A stretch of 64,000 bases of DNA from positions 372,001 to 436,000 of the forward strand of contig CAWELN010000009.1 of NCBI GenBank assembly GCA_963809795.1. The letters are read 5' to 3'. Both the position numbers and the translations under genes were made by a program. Of the stretch, positions 1 to 7,514 are shown one piece after another. Source of the stretch: DASUAS01 sp963809795. GTDB lineage: Bacteria; Actinomycetota; Acidimicrobiia; IMCC26256; DASPTH01. The notes under the pieces are model-generated. The model did no database searches. It was given only the letters and a program-made list of their open reading frames with translations, and was not told the DNA's origin. Each line of letters starts with the position of its first letter. The stretch's first letter is position 1.

Positions 1-67
1 GTTGAACAGGAGATGCCGCGGAGCCGTGCCCGGAGGGCGGGACGGCGGCGCGGAATCGACCATCGAG

Positions 68-1405
68 TCAGCCCCGCCGCTCGTCGAGCGGTTCCACGAT
101 GAGGTGGGCGGCGGTGTCGAGGTCGGCGCCGTGGACGTCGGGCGCACCTTCGCGCTCGGCGACGGTGTCGAAGCCGAGGCGGCTCTCGTCGAGCACCCGC
201 AGACCCGGGTAGCGGAGCAGCAGGAGCCCGATGCAGCCGCCGAGGAGCACCGCGGCCGCGACGACCGTCGCGCGCAGCCCGACCCACTCGGCCACGATCC
301 CGCCGACCAGCGCGCCGACGGGAGTGCCGGCGAAGAAGCTCATCACGTAGATCGACAAGACCCGGCCCCGATAGTGCTCGTCGACGTTCAGCTGCACCGC
401 GGTCTGGCACGAGACCATGGCGAAGACCTGGGCCAGTCCGATGCCGAAGAGACCGAGGAGGGCGATCGCGTAGGCCGGCGCCAGCCCGAAGGTGATCTCG
501 GCGGCGACGAACACCGCGAAGCCCAGCAGCGTGAGCGTCGAGCGGCGGACCGCGTCACCGCGCGCCACGGTGATGACCGAGCCGGTGATCGCGCCCACGC
601 CGTACGCGGCGACGAGCAGCCCGTACTTCCCCGCGCCCTCGTGCAGCACCTGCCGGGTGAACGGCTCCGCCAACTGGATCATCGAGACGCCGAGCAGCGA
701 GGAGAAGAGCGCGCCCAGGATCGCGACGACGAGCACCGCCCGTTTGCGCACGTAGCGGATGCCGTCGCGGAAGTGCGCCAGCACGCTGCCGGCGGCGGCG
801 ACCACGGTGACCGGGCGGGGCGCGATCATCAGCAGCGCGCCGATGACCAGCAGGAACGACAGCGCGTTCGCCATGAACGCGGTGCCGGGACCGAACTGGG
901 CGAGCACCAGGCCGGCCAGCGCGGGGCCGAAGGCGCGGGCGCCGGTGAACTGCATGCCGTTGAGCCGCACCGCGCTGACGAGCGCCTCGGGCGGGACGAG
1001 CTGGGGCACGAACGCCTGCCAGGCGGCGATGGTGATCCCCGAGCCGATGGCGCCCACGATCACGCAGGCGACGATCAGCGCCGGCGACGACGTGCCGCCC
1101 ACCCAGACGGCCCAGAGCGCCAGCGCGCTCGCCATCATCACGACCTGGGACACGAGCAGCACCGTGCGGCGCGAGTAGCGGTCGGCGAGCGACCCGGCCA
1201 GCGGACCGACCACGGTGGCCGGGAAGAAGGTGCAGAACGCGCCGAGGCCGACCCAGACCGTCGAGTGGGTCAGCTGGTCGAGGACGAACGGCACGGTGAT
1301 GGTCTGCATCCACGTGCCGGTGTTCGAGACGAGGGCGGCGGAGAAGAAGAGGGCGAAGTCGCGGTGGCGCATCGCTGCCAGCGCGCCGCCCCCGTCCCCC
1401 GTCAC
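68..1405 (-). CDS. MFS transporter, EntS/MFS_3-like exporter
   Basis: A 445-residue integral membrane protein of the major facilitator superfamily, probably an exporter of small molecules. The N-terminus (RHRDFALFF, then NTGTWMQ) is typical of the EntS/enterobactin-exporter-like MFS_3 family, and the loop between helices 2 and 3 carries the MFS signature form GSLADRYSRR near residues 75-85. About ten to twelve hydrophobic segments follow, ending in a polar tail of about 35 residues. The start is a GTG. It is divergent from the AlkB-like gene, and the 54-bp gap between them holds an SOS-type palindrome. The substrate cannot be told from sequence. Confidence 0.88.
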   Translation of the reverse strand: MTGDGGGALAAMRHRDFALFFSAALVSNTGTWMQTITVPFVLDQLTHSTVWVGLGAFCTFFPATVVGPLAGSLADRYSRRTVLLVSQVVMMASALALWAVWVGGTSSPALIVACVIVGAIGSGITIAAWQAFVPQLVPPEALVSAVRLNGMQFTGARAFGPALAGLVLAQFGPGTAFMANALSFLLVIGALLMIAPRPVTVVAAAGSVLAHFRDGIRYVRKRAVLVVAILGALFSSLLGVSMIQLAEPFTRQVLHEGAGKYGLLVAAYGVGAITGSVITVARGDAVRRSTLTLLGFAVFVAAEITFGLAPAYAIALLGLFGIGLAQVFAMVSCQTAVQLNVDEHYRGRVLSIYVMSFFAGTPVGALVGGIVAEWVGLRATVVAAAVLLGGCIGLLLLRYPGLRVLDESRLGFDTVAEREGAPDVHGADLDTAAHLIVEPLDERRG

Positions 1406-1432
1406 GGCGCGAATCTATCGGCGGGGCGGAAA

Positions 1433-1446
1433 CGAACGCCTGTTCG
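1433..1446. promoter_or_regulatory. SOS (LexA) box
   Basis: The 14-mer CGAACGCCTGTTCG is a perfect CGAAC-N4-GTTCG palindrome, the core of the Gram-positive/actinobacterial LexA site. It ends 13 bp before the AlkB-like start and lies 27 bp from the MFS start, so it could repress either or both. LexA binding is inferred from the match; a second box of the same form lies at 45768-45781. Confidence 0.6.
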
Positions 1447-1459
1447 CTAACATGGTGTC

Positions 1460-2095
1460 GTGGTTCCCGGCCAGCGTTCGCTCTTCGCCGCCGGCGTGCC
1501 GCTGATCGACCGCGACGCCACCTGGGAGCGGGTCGATCTCGGCGACGGCAGCTGGATCGACGTCGCCCGCGACTACCTCCGGGGCGCCGACACCGTGCTC
1601 GACGACCTGGTCGACACGGTGCCGTGGCAGTCGGGGCGCCGGTTCATGTACGACCGCATGGTCGACGACCCGCGCTTGTCGCACCGCTACGCCGGCGTCC
1701 GCGAGGTCCCGCACCCGGTGCTGGCCGAGGTGCGAGCCGAGCTCGTCGACCGCTACCGAGTGCCCCTCGGCGCGCTCGCGCTCAACTTCTACCGCGACGG
1801 TCGCGACAGCGTGGCGTTCCACCGCGATCGCGAGCTGCGCGAGCTCGACGACACCGTGGTGGTGATCCTCACCCTCGGCGCGCGCAGGCCGTTCCGGGTC
1901 CGCCCGTTCGGTGTGCGCGGCGCCCGGTCCCGCGACCTCGCGCCGGGATCGGGCGACGTGCTGGTGATGGGTGGCACCTGCCAGCGCGAATGGGAGCACG
2001 GCGTGCCCAAGGTCGCGTCGGCCGGTCCGCGCGTCTCCGCCATGTGGCGTTGGGCCGACCGCCCGACGCCGGAGGCGCCCGCGGTCACCCCGTAG
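1460..2095 (+). CDS. AlkB-like 2-oxoglutarate/Fe(II) dioxygenase
   Basis: A 211-residue protein of the AlkB family, which repairs alkylated bases by oxidative demethylation. The iron facial triad is visible as H121-x-D123 (in VAFHRDRE) and H180 (in REWEHGVPK). The 2-oxoglutarate-binding arginine signature is R191-V-S-A-M-W-R197, equivalent to the RxNxTxR of AlkB enzymes with N replaced by S. NFYRDGRDSVAFH matches the NxY...H region of the family. The start is GTG; an ATG eight bases upstream is in another frame. The SOS-type box just upstream fits a DNA-repair role. The exact AlkB subfamily, and activity on RNA versus DNA, are not resolved. Confidence 0.88.
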   Translation: MVPGQRSLFAAGVPLIDRDATWERVDLGDGSWIDVARDYLRGADTVLDDLVDTVPWQSGRRFMYDRMVDDPRLSHRYAGVREVPHPVLAEVRAELVDRYRVPLGALALNFYRDGRDSVAFHRDRELRELDDTVVVILTLGARRPFRVRPFGVRGARSRDLAPGSGDVLVMGGTCQREWEHGVPKVASAGPRVSAMWRWADRPTPEAPAVTP

Positions 2096-2099
2096 GCGT

Positions 2100-2857
2100 T
2101 CACGGCTGCACCGCGACGGTCGTCGTGGTCGTCGGTGCGGGAGGCGCGGTCGTCGTCGGTGCGGGAGGCTCGGTGGTCGGTGGCACCACCACGGGTGGCG
2201 CGGTCACCGCCGGCTCCTCGGGTGTGGTGTCGACGGGCGGCGGCGTCGTGGTCGGGGGCGCGGTGGTGGTCGGGGCGAGGGTGGTGGTCGTCAGCGTGGT
2301 CGTGGAGGTCGTGCTCGACGTGCTCGTGCTCGCCGGCCGCGTCGACGCGGTGGCGCTCACGCCCTGCACCTTCACCTTGGGGTTCCCCGGACCGTCGTCT
2401 CCCGTCGCCAGCACCGCGTAGGCCACGCCCCCCAGCCCGAGCACCAGCAGCGCGGCGACGGCCGCGACCACGCCCCGGGCCCCGCGGCGCGGCCCCCGGT
2501 CGATGGGCGCCCGCCGGACGGTGGCGCCCGCGCCGACCCCGCCCGGCGCGTCGTCGAAGAGCGAGGTGTCGGCGGCCGGATCGGCGGCCGCCGCGGCCGC
2601 CACCCATGCGCCGTCGTCCGCATGCGGCGGTGGAGGGGCCGCGGCGTCGGCGCCGAAGAGCGCGGCGGCAACGCTGGGTCGTCGTCGGCGTGGACACCGG
2701 TGGGGCCGGCGGCGGACGGCTCGGCGCCGAACAACGCGTCGTCGAGTGCGTCGTCGCGGTCGGTCGTCCCCGGGAGCCGGACGACCGGGTTCGGCGCGGT
2801 GTCCTCGCCGAAGAGCGCGTCGTCGAGGCCGGAGGCCTCGGGATCGTCGGGGGACAC
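2100..2857 (-). CDS. Membrane protein with repeated LFG motifs and Thr/Pro tail (apparent frameshift)
   Basis: No family is recognised. Read across one frame break, it gives about 252 residues: an acidic cytoplasmic part with four spaced short motifs (LDDALFGED, LDDALFGAE, VAAALFGAD, DTSLFDDA), a basic patch (RRAPIDRGPRRGARG), one transmembrane helix (VVAAVAALLVLGLGG) and a long Thr/Pro-rich exported tail. The two halves lie in different frames; restoring one base in the GGG run at 2676-2678 (plus strand) joins DDDP to SVAAALFG. The GTG start lies 8 bases after the mca stop, so it is probably cotranscribed with mca. The repeated LF motifs look like short binding peptides for a cytoplasmic partner (inference). 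Confidence 0.6.
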
Positions 2858-2865
2858 CGGCGCGC

Positions 2866-3774
2866 TCAGGAGCTCGCCGCGACCCGGAGCCCTGCGAACA
2901 GGTCGGTCTCGTACTCGCCATCGGCGGTACCGGTGTCGACCAACGTTCGCGCCAGCACGTACTCCTCCCATGGGTGGCGCTCCTGCGTCACCTCGAGCGG
3001 CACCCGGAAGAAGAAGCTGTCGCTCGGCACCTGGGTGTGGTGCGCGAGCAGCGCGTCGCGCGCGACGTCGAGGTGCTCGCGCACATCGATCCGGGTGGTG
3101 GGACGGTCGTCGGGCGCGTCGCTGGCGGCCTCCGACTCGATGCGCTCGATCCACTTGGTGAACGGGCTCTCCTCGCCCTGCTCCACGAACCACTCGTGCA
3201 TCGACGAGATGCGCTCGCGGGTGAACCCGCTCGTGTAGTAGAGCTTCAACGGCTGCCACGGGGCGCCGAGCTCGGGGTACCAGTCGGGGTCGCCGGCCCG
3301 CTCGAAGGCGAGCACCGTGATCTCGTGCACGCGTACGTGATCGGGGTGCGCGTACACGCGGTCGCGCCCGTAGCCGATCAGCACCTGCGGCCGCTCGGAG
3401 CGGATGATCTCCACCAGGCGCCCGACGGCCTCGTCGAGGTCGGCGTTGGCGAAGTTGTCGGGGTGCGCGTTCGCCTCGGTGTCGGGCATGCCCGAGTCGC
3501 GGTAGCCGAGCAGGTACAGCGCGTCGAACCCGATGATGCGCACCGCGTCGTCGAGCTCGCGGCGGCGGACCGCGGCGAGGTCGGCCCGGACCTCCTCGGA
3601 GTCGGCCTCCGGGTTCAGGATGTCGCCCGCCTCGCCGCCGGTGCACGTCACCAGCACGGTCCGGACGCCCTCGGCCCCGTACCGGGCCATGGTGGCCGCA
3701 CCCTTGGACGCCTCGTCGTCGGGGTGGGCGTGCACCGAGAGCACCCGCAGCGCGGCCGGGGGCGTGGGATCCAT
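2866..3774 (-). CDS. mca: Mycothiol S-conjugate amidase
   Basis: A 302-residue zinc amidase of the LmbE/PIG-L family that cleaves mycothiol S-conjugates of electrophiles into glucosaminyl-inositol and a mercapturic acid for export. The metal motif is AHPDDE at about residues 16-21, followed by the family stretch TCTGGEAGDILNP; the second metal-binding His lies in VYAHPDHVRVHE. The long C-terminal region (DSFFFRVP, then HPWEEYVLA) separates Mca from the shorter-tailed deacetylase MshB. Mycothiol is confined to actinobacteria, so the gene supports the phylum assignment. The stop is followed within 8 bases by the LFG-repeat membrane protein. Confidence 0.9.
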   Translation of the reverse strand: MDPTPPAALRVLSVHAHPDDEASKGAATMARYGAEGVRTVLVTCTGGEAGDILNPEADSEEVRADLAAVRRRELDDAVRIIGFDALYLLGYRDSGMPDTEANAHPDNFANADLDEAVGRLVEIIRSERPQVLIGYGRDRVYAHPDHVRVHEITVLAFERAGDPDWYPELGAPWQPLKLYYTSGFTRERISSMHEWFVEQGEESPFTKWIERIESEAASDAPDDRPTTRIDVREHLDVARDALLAHHTQVPSDSFFFRVPLEVTQERHPWEEYVLARTLVDTGTADGEYETDLFAGLRVAASS

Positions 3775-3840
3775 GGCGCCCCACGCTACCGCCGGTCGCG
3801 ATCGGGCCCGGGCCCGTGGTCGCGGGGATCTCCGGTCCCG

Positions 3841-3871
3841 CTTGACACGTCAAGCAGTCGCTACCTATACT
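3841..3871 (+). promoter_or_regulatory. Phasin-gene promoter with palindrome on the -35 box
   Basis: TTGACA (3842-3847) and TATACT (3866-3871) are separated by 18 bp, a near-consensus housekeeping promoter that is rare in so GC-rich a window. The -35 hexamer is embedded in the perfect inverted repeat CTTGAC-AC-GTCAAG (3841-3854), which would let a dimeric repressor block polymerase. The XRE-type regulator encoded at 4294 is the obvious candidate ligand (inference). Confidence 0.7.
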
Positions 3872-3915
3872 TCTTGGAGCGTCACCCCCCCATCCACATT
3901 CCGACTGGAGCCACC

Positions 3916-4203
3916 ATGGCCACCAAGACCTCCGACCCCACCGCGGTGTTCACCGACGCCGTCCTCGCCGGCGTGAAGCAGACCCAGGAGCTGGCCTTCA
4001 GCGGCATCAGCCTCTGGATCGACTTCGCCGGCAAGGCGTTCACCATGCCCGAGCTCGACTCGCTGCCGTTCGCGGACCAGCTCCCCAGCGCGAAGGCCGT
4101 CGTCGAGTCCAGCTTCGGCTTCGCCGAGGAGCTGCTCGGCACGCAGAAGGACTTCGCGATCAAGGTCGTCGACGCCGTCACGCCCAAGAAGGCGGCGGCC
4201 TGA
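3916..4203 (+). CDS. Small phasin-like PHA-granule protein
   Basis: A 95-residue helical protein with no signal peptide, rich in Ala, Lys and Phe (FTDAVLAGVKQTQELAF, then FGFAEELLGTQKDFAIKVVDA), ending in a KKAAA tail. Size, amphipathic composition and position beside an XRE regulator and a PHA synthase suggest a phasin-type granule-coating protein; I do not see a named domain with certainty. It has its own strong promoter and is followed by an 11-bp stem terminator, so it is probably an abundant single-gene transcript. ATG was chosen because it opens the conserved-looking MATKTSDPTAVF start. Confidence 0.6.
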   Translation: MATKTSDPTAVFTDAVLAGVKQTQELAFSGISLWIDFAGKAFTMPELDSLPFADQLPSAKAVVESSFGFAEELLGTQKDFAIKVVDAVTPKKAAA

Positions 4204-4220
4204 CCGACCGACTGTGCGTT

Positions 4221-4249
4221 CCCGGCCCGGTTCCCCCCACCGGGCCGGG
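4221..4249 (+). terminator. Strong GC-rich hairpin terminator
   Basis: A perfect 11-bp stem, CCCGGCCCGGT pairing with ACCGGGCCGGG, with a 7-base loop (TCCCCCC), begins 17 bp after the phasin-like stop. There is no clear U-run, as is common for actinobacterial intrinsic terminators. It separates the phasin transcript from the XRE gene. Confidence 0.75.
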
Positions 4250-4293
4250 ACGCAGTCCTTCCCTCCACCGCGTCCCCCTACCTTCCCTGGCCC

Positions 4294-4704
4294 GTGGCTG
4301 ATCCCTTCGCCGACGGCGAACGTCGCGCGCGCGACGACCAGCTCCACTCGCTCGGTGCCTTCATCCGGGCGCAGCGGCAGCTGGCCAACCTCTCGCTCCG
4401 CCAGATGGCCGAGCTCGCGCACGTCTCCAACCCGTACCTGAGTCAGCTCGAGCGCGGTCTGCACGAGCCGTCGGTCCGGGTGCTGCAGTCGATCAGCCGC
4501 GCCCTCAACCTCTCCGCCGAGACGCTGCTCGCGCACGCCGGAGTCGCCGATGCCGCCGACGACGGCGAGCCGGCCGACACCGTCGACACCGAGGCCGCCA
4601 TCCGGCGCGACCCGGCGCTCGACGACGATCAGAAGCAGGCCCTGCTGTCGGTCTACCGCAGCTACGTCCAGGCCAGCACGGCCGACCGTCGCAACCGCCG
4701 GTAG
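4294..4704 (+). CDS. XRE-family helix-turn-helix regulator
   Basis: A 136-residue regulator. An HTH_3/XRE domain occupies about residues 20-75: LGAFIRAQRQLANLSLRQMAELAHVSNPYLSQLE, with the recognition helix in SNPYLSQLERG and the usual SISRALNLSAETLLAHAG end. An acidic linker and a short C-terminal helical tail (DQKQALLSVYRSYVQAST) follow. The start is GTG. It lies between the phasin-like gene and phaC (convergent, 6 bp apart), a common place for a PHA-responsive regulator. The best candidate target is the palindrome over the phasin promoter at 3841-3854. The effector is unknown. Confidence 0.82.
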   Translation: MADPFADGERRARDDQLHSLGAFIRAQRQLANLSLRQMAELAHVSNPYLSQLERGLHEPSVRVLQSISRALNLSAETLLAHAGVADAADDGEPADTVDTEAAIRRDPALDDDQKQALLSVYRSYVQASTADRRNRR

Positions 4705-4710
4705 CCGGCG

Positions 4711-6453
4711 TCAGCTCCGCACGTAGCGACCCGGCGCGTCGTCCGTCGCCGGGTGCTGTTCGCTGCCGATCGTCGGTGGGGTGCGGAGCGCGCCGCCGCG
4801 GTCGGCCAGCCACGTCGCCCAGTCGCTCCACCAGGTGTCGCGGCTTTCGACCGCACCCGCCCGCCACTCGTCCGCGTCGCGCGGGAGCTCGTCGTTCGTC
4901 CAGAGCCGCACCTTCGGGCCCGGCGGGCTCACGATGCCGGCGATGTGGCCCCCCGACGTCATGACGAAGCGGACCGGCCCCTTGAACAGCTGTGTCGTCC
5001 GGTAGGACACGTGCCAGGGAACGATGTGGTCGTCGGCGCCGGCCACGATGTAGGAGTCGGTCCCGATCTCCGACAGCATCAGCCGCTCCCCCATCGCCTC
5101 GTACTCGTCGCGCGCCAGCGCGTTCTCGAGGTAGGCACGCCGCAGGAACTCGGCGTGGGCGCGGCCGGGCAGGTTCGTGCTGTCGGCGTTCCACGCCAGG
5201 AGGTCGAACGCCGGCGGCGGCTCACCCATCAACCAGCTGTCGACGACGTAGCGGAACACGAGGTCGTTGGCGCGCAGCAGGTCGAAGGTACGGGCGATGT
5301 CCTTGCCCGGGAGGTAGCCGTGCCGTTCCATCCGCCGCGTCAGGCTGTCGAGCGTGGCGGGGTCGGCGAACACCGTCGCCAGCGATCCCGCGTCCTCGTA
5401 GTCGACCGCGCAGTTCAGGTAGGTGGCCGAGTGCACGAAGTGATCGCCGCACGCATCGAGGTACGCGACGGCCATGGCGGTCATGGTGCCCCCGAGGCAG
5501 ATCGAGAGGGTGTTCACCGTCTCGCTGTCCGCGATCTCGCGCACCACGTCGATGGCGGTCAGCGGCCCGAGACGCAGGTAGTCGTCGAAGGTGAGGTCGC
5601 GCATCGACGCGTCCGGGTTCCGGAAGCTCACCGCGAAGGTGGTGTGGCCGCGCTCGACCGCCCACTGCACGAGGCTCTTCCCCGGCGCGAGGTCGGCGAT
5701 GTAGTAGCGGTTGATCCAGGGCGGCACCACGAGCAGCGGGCGCTCGTACACCTCGTCCGTCGTCGGGTGGTACTGGAGCACCTCGATGAGCTCGTTGCGG
5801 AACACGACCCGCCCCGGCGTGGCCGCGACGTTGCGGCCGAGCACGAACGGCGAGCGGTCCACCTGCCGGGGCCAACCGTCGTTGCGCGCCAGGTCGTGCA
5901 GGTAGTTGCGCAGGCCGCGCACGATGCTCGTGCCGCCGGTCTCGAACGCGCGCTTCAACGCGCGCGGGTTGGTGAGCAACAGGTTGGTGGGTGCGAGCGC
6001 GTCGCCGAGCAGCGATGCCGCGAACTCCGCCTTCGGGCCCTCCGGTGCCGGCAGGCCCGCCGCCTCGACCAGCTCGCGCAGCAGCCGGTTGGTGAGGAGG
6101 TACGCCTGCAGGAGGCCGTGGAACGCGATGTTGTCCTGCCAGGTGGGGTCGCGGAAGCGGGCGTCGCCGGGTGCGGGCTGGATCACCTCGGGTAACGGGA
6201 CCCCGACGGCGCGGGTGACGAGCTGCGTACCGGTCATGCCGAGGCCGACGCCGTACCGCAGCCACGCGGGGACCGAGTGCAGCGGGCGGCGCGCCGCGCG
6301 CCGCATGGCGCCCAGGTAGCTGCGACCGAGCGAGACGGGGTCGGCGGTGTCGATGGCCGCCTCGGTCGCACCGAGGACGTCACCGAGCGGAGTGCCCTCG
6401 ACGACCCGGCTCTCCAACCGGCCGAATCCCGTCTCGTCCACCACGAGCGTCAC
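4711..6453 (-). CDS. phaC: Poly(3-hydroxyalkanoate) synthase
   Basis: A 580-residue cytoplasmic alpha/beta-hydrolase-fold enzyme polymerising hydroxyacyl-CoA into PHA. The N-terminal PhaC region (residues about 100-230, FRDPTWQDNIAFHGLLQAYLL) precedes the catalytic domain (PPWINRYYIADLAPGKSL). The catalytic Cys is C319 in SICLGGT; Asp lies in GADDHIVPW and His in SGGHIAGIVSPP. The first Gly of the usual GxCxGG box is Ser here. Length fits class I synthases. The GTG start overlaps a GGGGG that acts as ribosome-binding site and can pair with an upstream CCCCC. It follows the cupin gene by 58 bp on the same strand and may be read from the oxygenase operon as well as its own promoter. Confidence 0.92.
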   Translation of the reverse strand: MTLVVDETGFGRLESRVVEGTPLGDVLGATEAAIDTADPVSLGRSYLGAMRRAARRPLHSVPAWLRYGVGLGMTGTQLVTRAVGVPLPEVIQPAPGDARFRDPTWQDNIAFHGLLQAYLLTNRLLRELVEAAGLPAPEGPKAEFAASLLGDALAPTNLLLTNPRALKRAFETGGTSIVRGLRNYLHDLARNDGWPRQVDRSPFVLGRNVAATPGRVVFRNELIEVLQYHPTTDEVYERPLLVVPPWINRYYIADLAPGKSLVQWAVERGHTTFAVSFRNPDASMRDLTFDDYLRLGPLTAIDVVREIADSETVNTLSICLGGTMTAMAVAYLDACGDHFVHSATYLNCAVDYEDAGSLATVFADPATLDSLTRRMERHGYLPGKDIARTFDLLRANDLVFRYVVDSWLMGEPPPAFDLLAWNADSTNLPGRAHAEFLRRAYLENALARDEYEAMGERLMLSEIGTDSYIVAGADDHIVPWHVSYRTTQLFKGPVRFVMTSGGHIAGIVSPPGPKVRLWTNDELPRDADEWRAGAVESRDTWWSDWATWLADRGGALRTPPTIGSEQHPATDDAPGRYVRS

Positions 6454-6472
6454 CCCCTTGAGACTCTGGGGG
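6453..6472 (-). promoter_or_regulatory. Hairpin over the phaC ribosome-binding site
   Basis: In the coding orientation, a CCCCC run (complement of 6468-6472) can pair with the GGGGG that includes the Shine-Dalgarno and first base of the phaC GTG (complement of 6453-6457), with a 10-base loop. This could mask initiation or end the upstream transcript. The stem is only five G-C pairs, so this is tentative. Confidence 0.35.
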
Positions 6473-6511
6473 CATCATCGCGCCGATCGGGCGCTTGGCG
6501 CGTCGAGCGCG

Positions 6512-6973
6512 TTACGCGACGATGACGTTCGGGCGGTCGAAGCCCTGGGCCTCGCACAACGCGTAGTAGGCGGCCAGGGAGCCTGCGCCATCGGTGACCG
6601 ACTCGACCGAGCCATCGGGGGCCAGGTTGAGGTTCACGCCGTACATGTGGAACCACACCCGGGTGTCGGCCTCGATGCACGTGAGCGTGTGCACCGACCC
6701 CGCCGGCTCGTAGAGGAACGACCCGGCCCGGTTCACGTAGTCGTACTCCTTGTACTTCCACGCGCCCGAGCTGGTGTAGCCCCACACCGGGCCGGTGTGG
6801 CGGTGCTTCTGCACCTCGTAGCCGGCCTGGAAGATGTTCTCGACGATCCAGAGCCCTTCCTTCTCGTCGACGTGGAGCACCTTGAGCTTGTTGCCGTCGC
6901 CGATCTCGACGAAGGGCAGGTCGTCGGCGCCGAGGTGCAGCGCCTCGGGCGCTCCGGTGTCGGTCATGGCCAT
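6512..6973 (-). CDS. Cupin-domain dioxygenase, 2,4'-dihydroxyacetophenone dioxygenase-like
   Basis: A 153-residue single-cupin protein. The metal-binding region reads VQKHRHTGPVWGYT (His ligands about residues 57-60) and GSVHTL further on, with SGAWKYKEYDYVNRAGSFLYEPAG between the two motifs. This pattern resembles the 2,4'-dihydroxyacetophenone dioxygenase family of cupins, but the true substrate is unknown. An AGGAGG Shine-Dalgarno lies about 10 bases upstream, inside the end of the NTF2-like gene, so translation is probably coupled. A second in-frame ATG two codons in is also possible. It follows Rieske and NTF2-like genes, which suggests a shared aromatic or ketone oxidation route. Confidence 0.8.
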   Translation of the reverse strand: MAMTDTGAPEALHLGADDLPFVEIGDGNKLKVLHVDEKEGLWIVENIFQAGYEVQKHRHTGPVWGYTSSGAWKYKEYDYVNRAGSFLYEPAGSVHTLTCIEADTRVWFHMYGVNLNLAPDGSVESVTDGAGSLAAYYALCEAQGFDRPNVIVA

Positions 6974-6976
6974 GGG

Positions 6977-7508
6977 TCAGTCCTCCTGGAGCGTGAACGA
7001 GAAGTCGGAGTAGGTGATGTCGGTCCGGTCGCGGGCGCCGAGCGTCCACCCCGTCTCGAACCTGAATCCTCGCGCGGGATCGAACGGCACGGTGACCGTC
7101 CAGTCGAAGGCGCACACCCGGGCGGCGATCCGCCATGCCCCCGACCGGCACTCGAAGCGGTCGACGTAGCGCAGCCCGAGCACCATGTCGGTCTGCTGCC
7201 CGTCGTCGTCCGGCCGGCTGACGTGGTGCGCGACGCAGTAGGTGTCGACCCGGGCGACGTCACCGTCGCGCCGCACCCGGGGCGCGCCGACGAAGTGCAT
7301 GGTGGCCTCGAAGTGCGGCAGCGTGTCGACCACCCACTTCGCGAACTCGGTGCCGGTCCCCCGGAACACGTTGTGGTCGTCGGTGCCGTCGGGGTGGTAG
7401 CACGACGCCATCAGCTCGGCGTCGAGGCGGTCGGTACCCCGGGCCAGGTCCTTCACGACGTCGCCGATCTCCTCGCGCGAGCAGGTCGTCGACCGTGAGA
7501 CCGCCCAT
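6977..7508 (-). CDS. NTF2/SnoaL-like protein (apparent frameshift)
   Basis: The fold is that of SnoaL-like or ring-hydroxylase beta-subunit proteins: EEIGDVVKDLARGTDRLDAELMASCYHPDG, then VDTYCVAHHV, MVLGLRYVDRFE and GAWRIAARVCAFDW. The natural N-terminus MGGLTVDDLLAR begins 6 bases after the Rieske stop but lies in another frame; the long frame has no plausible start there. Restoring two bases in the CGCGCG tract at 7474-7479 gives MGGLTVDDLLAREEIGDVV and about 177 residues. Its place directly after the Rieske gene suggests a beta-subunit-like or isomerase partner. The break is more likely a sequence error than decay. Confidence 0.72.
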
Positions 7509-7514
7509 CGCCGG

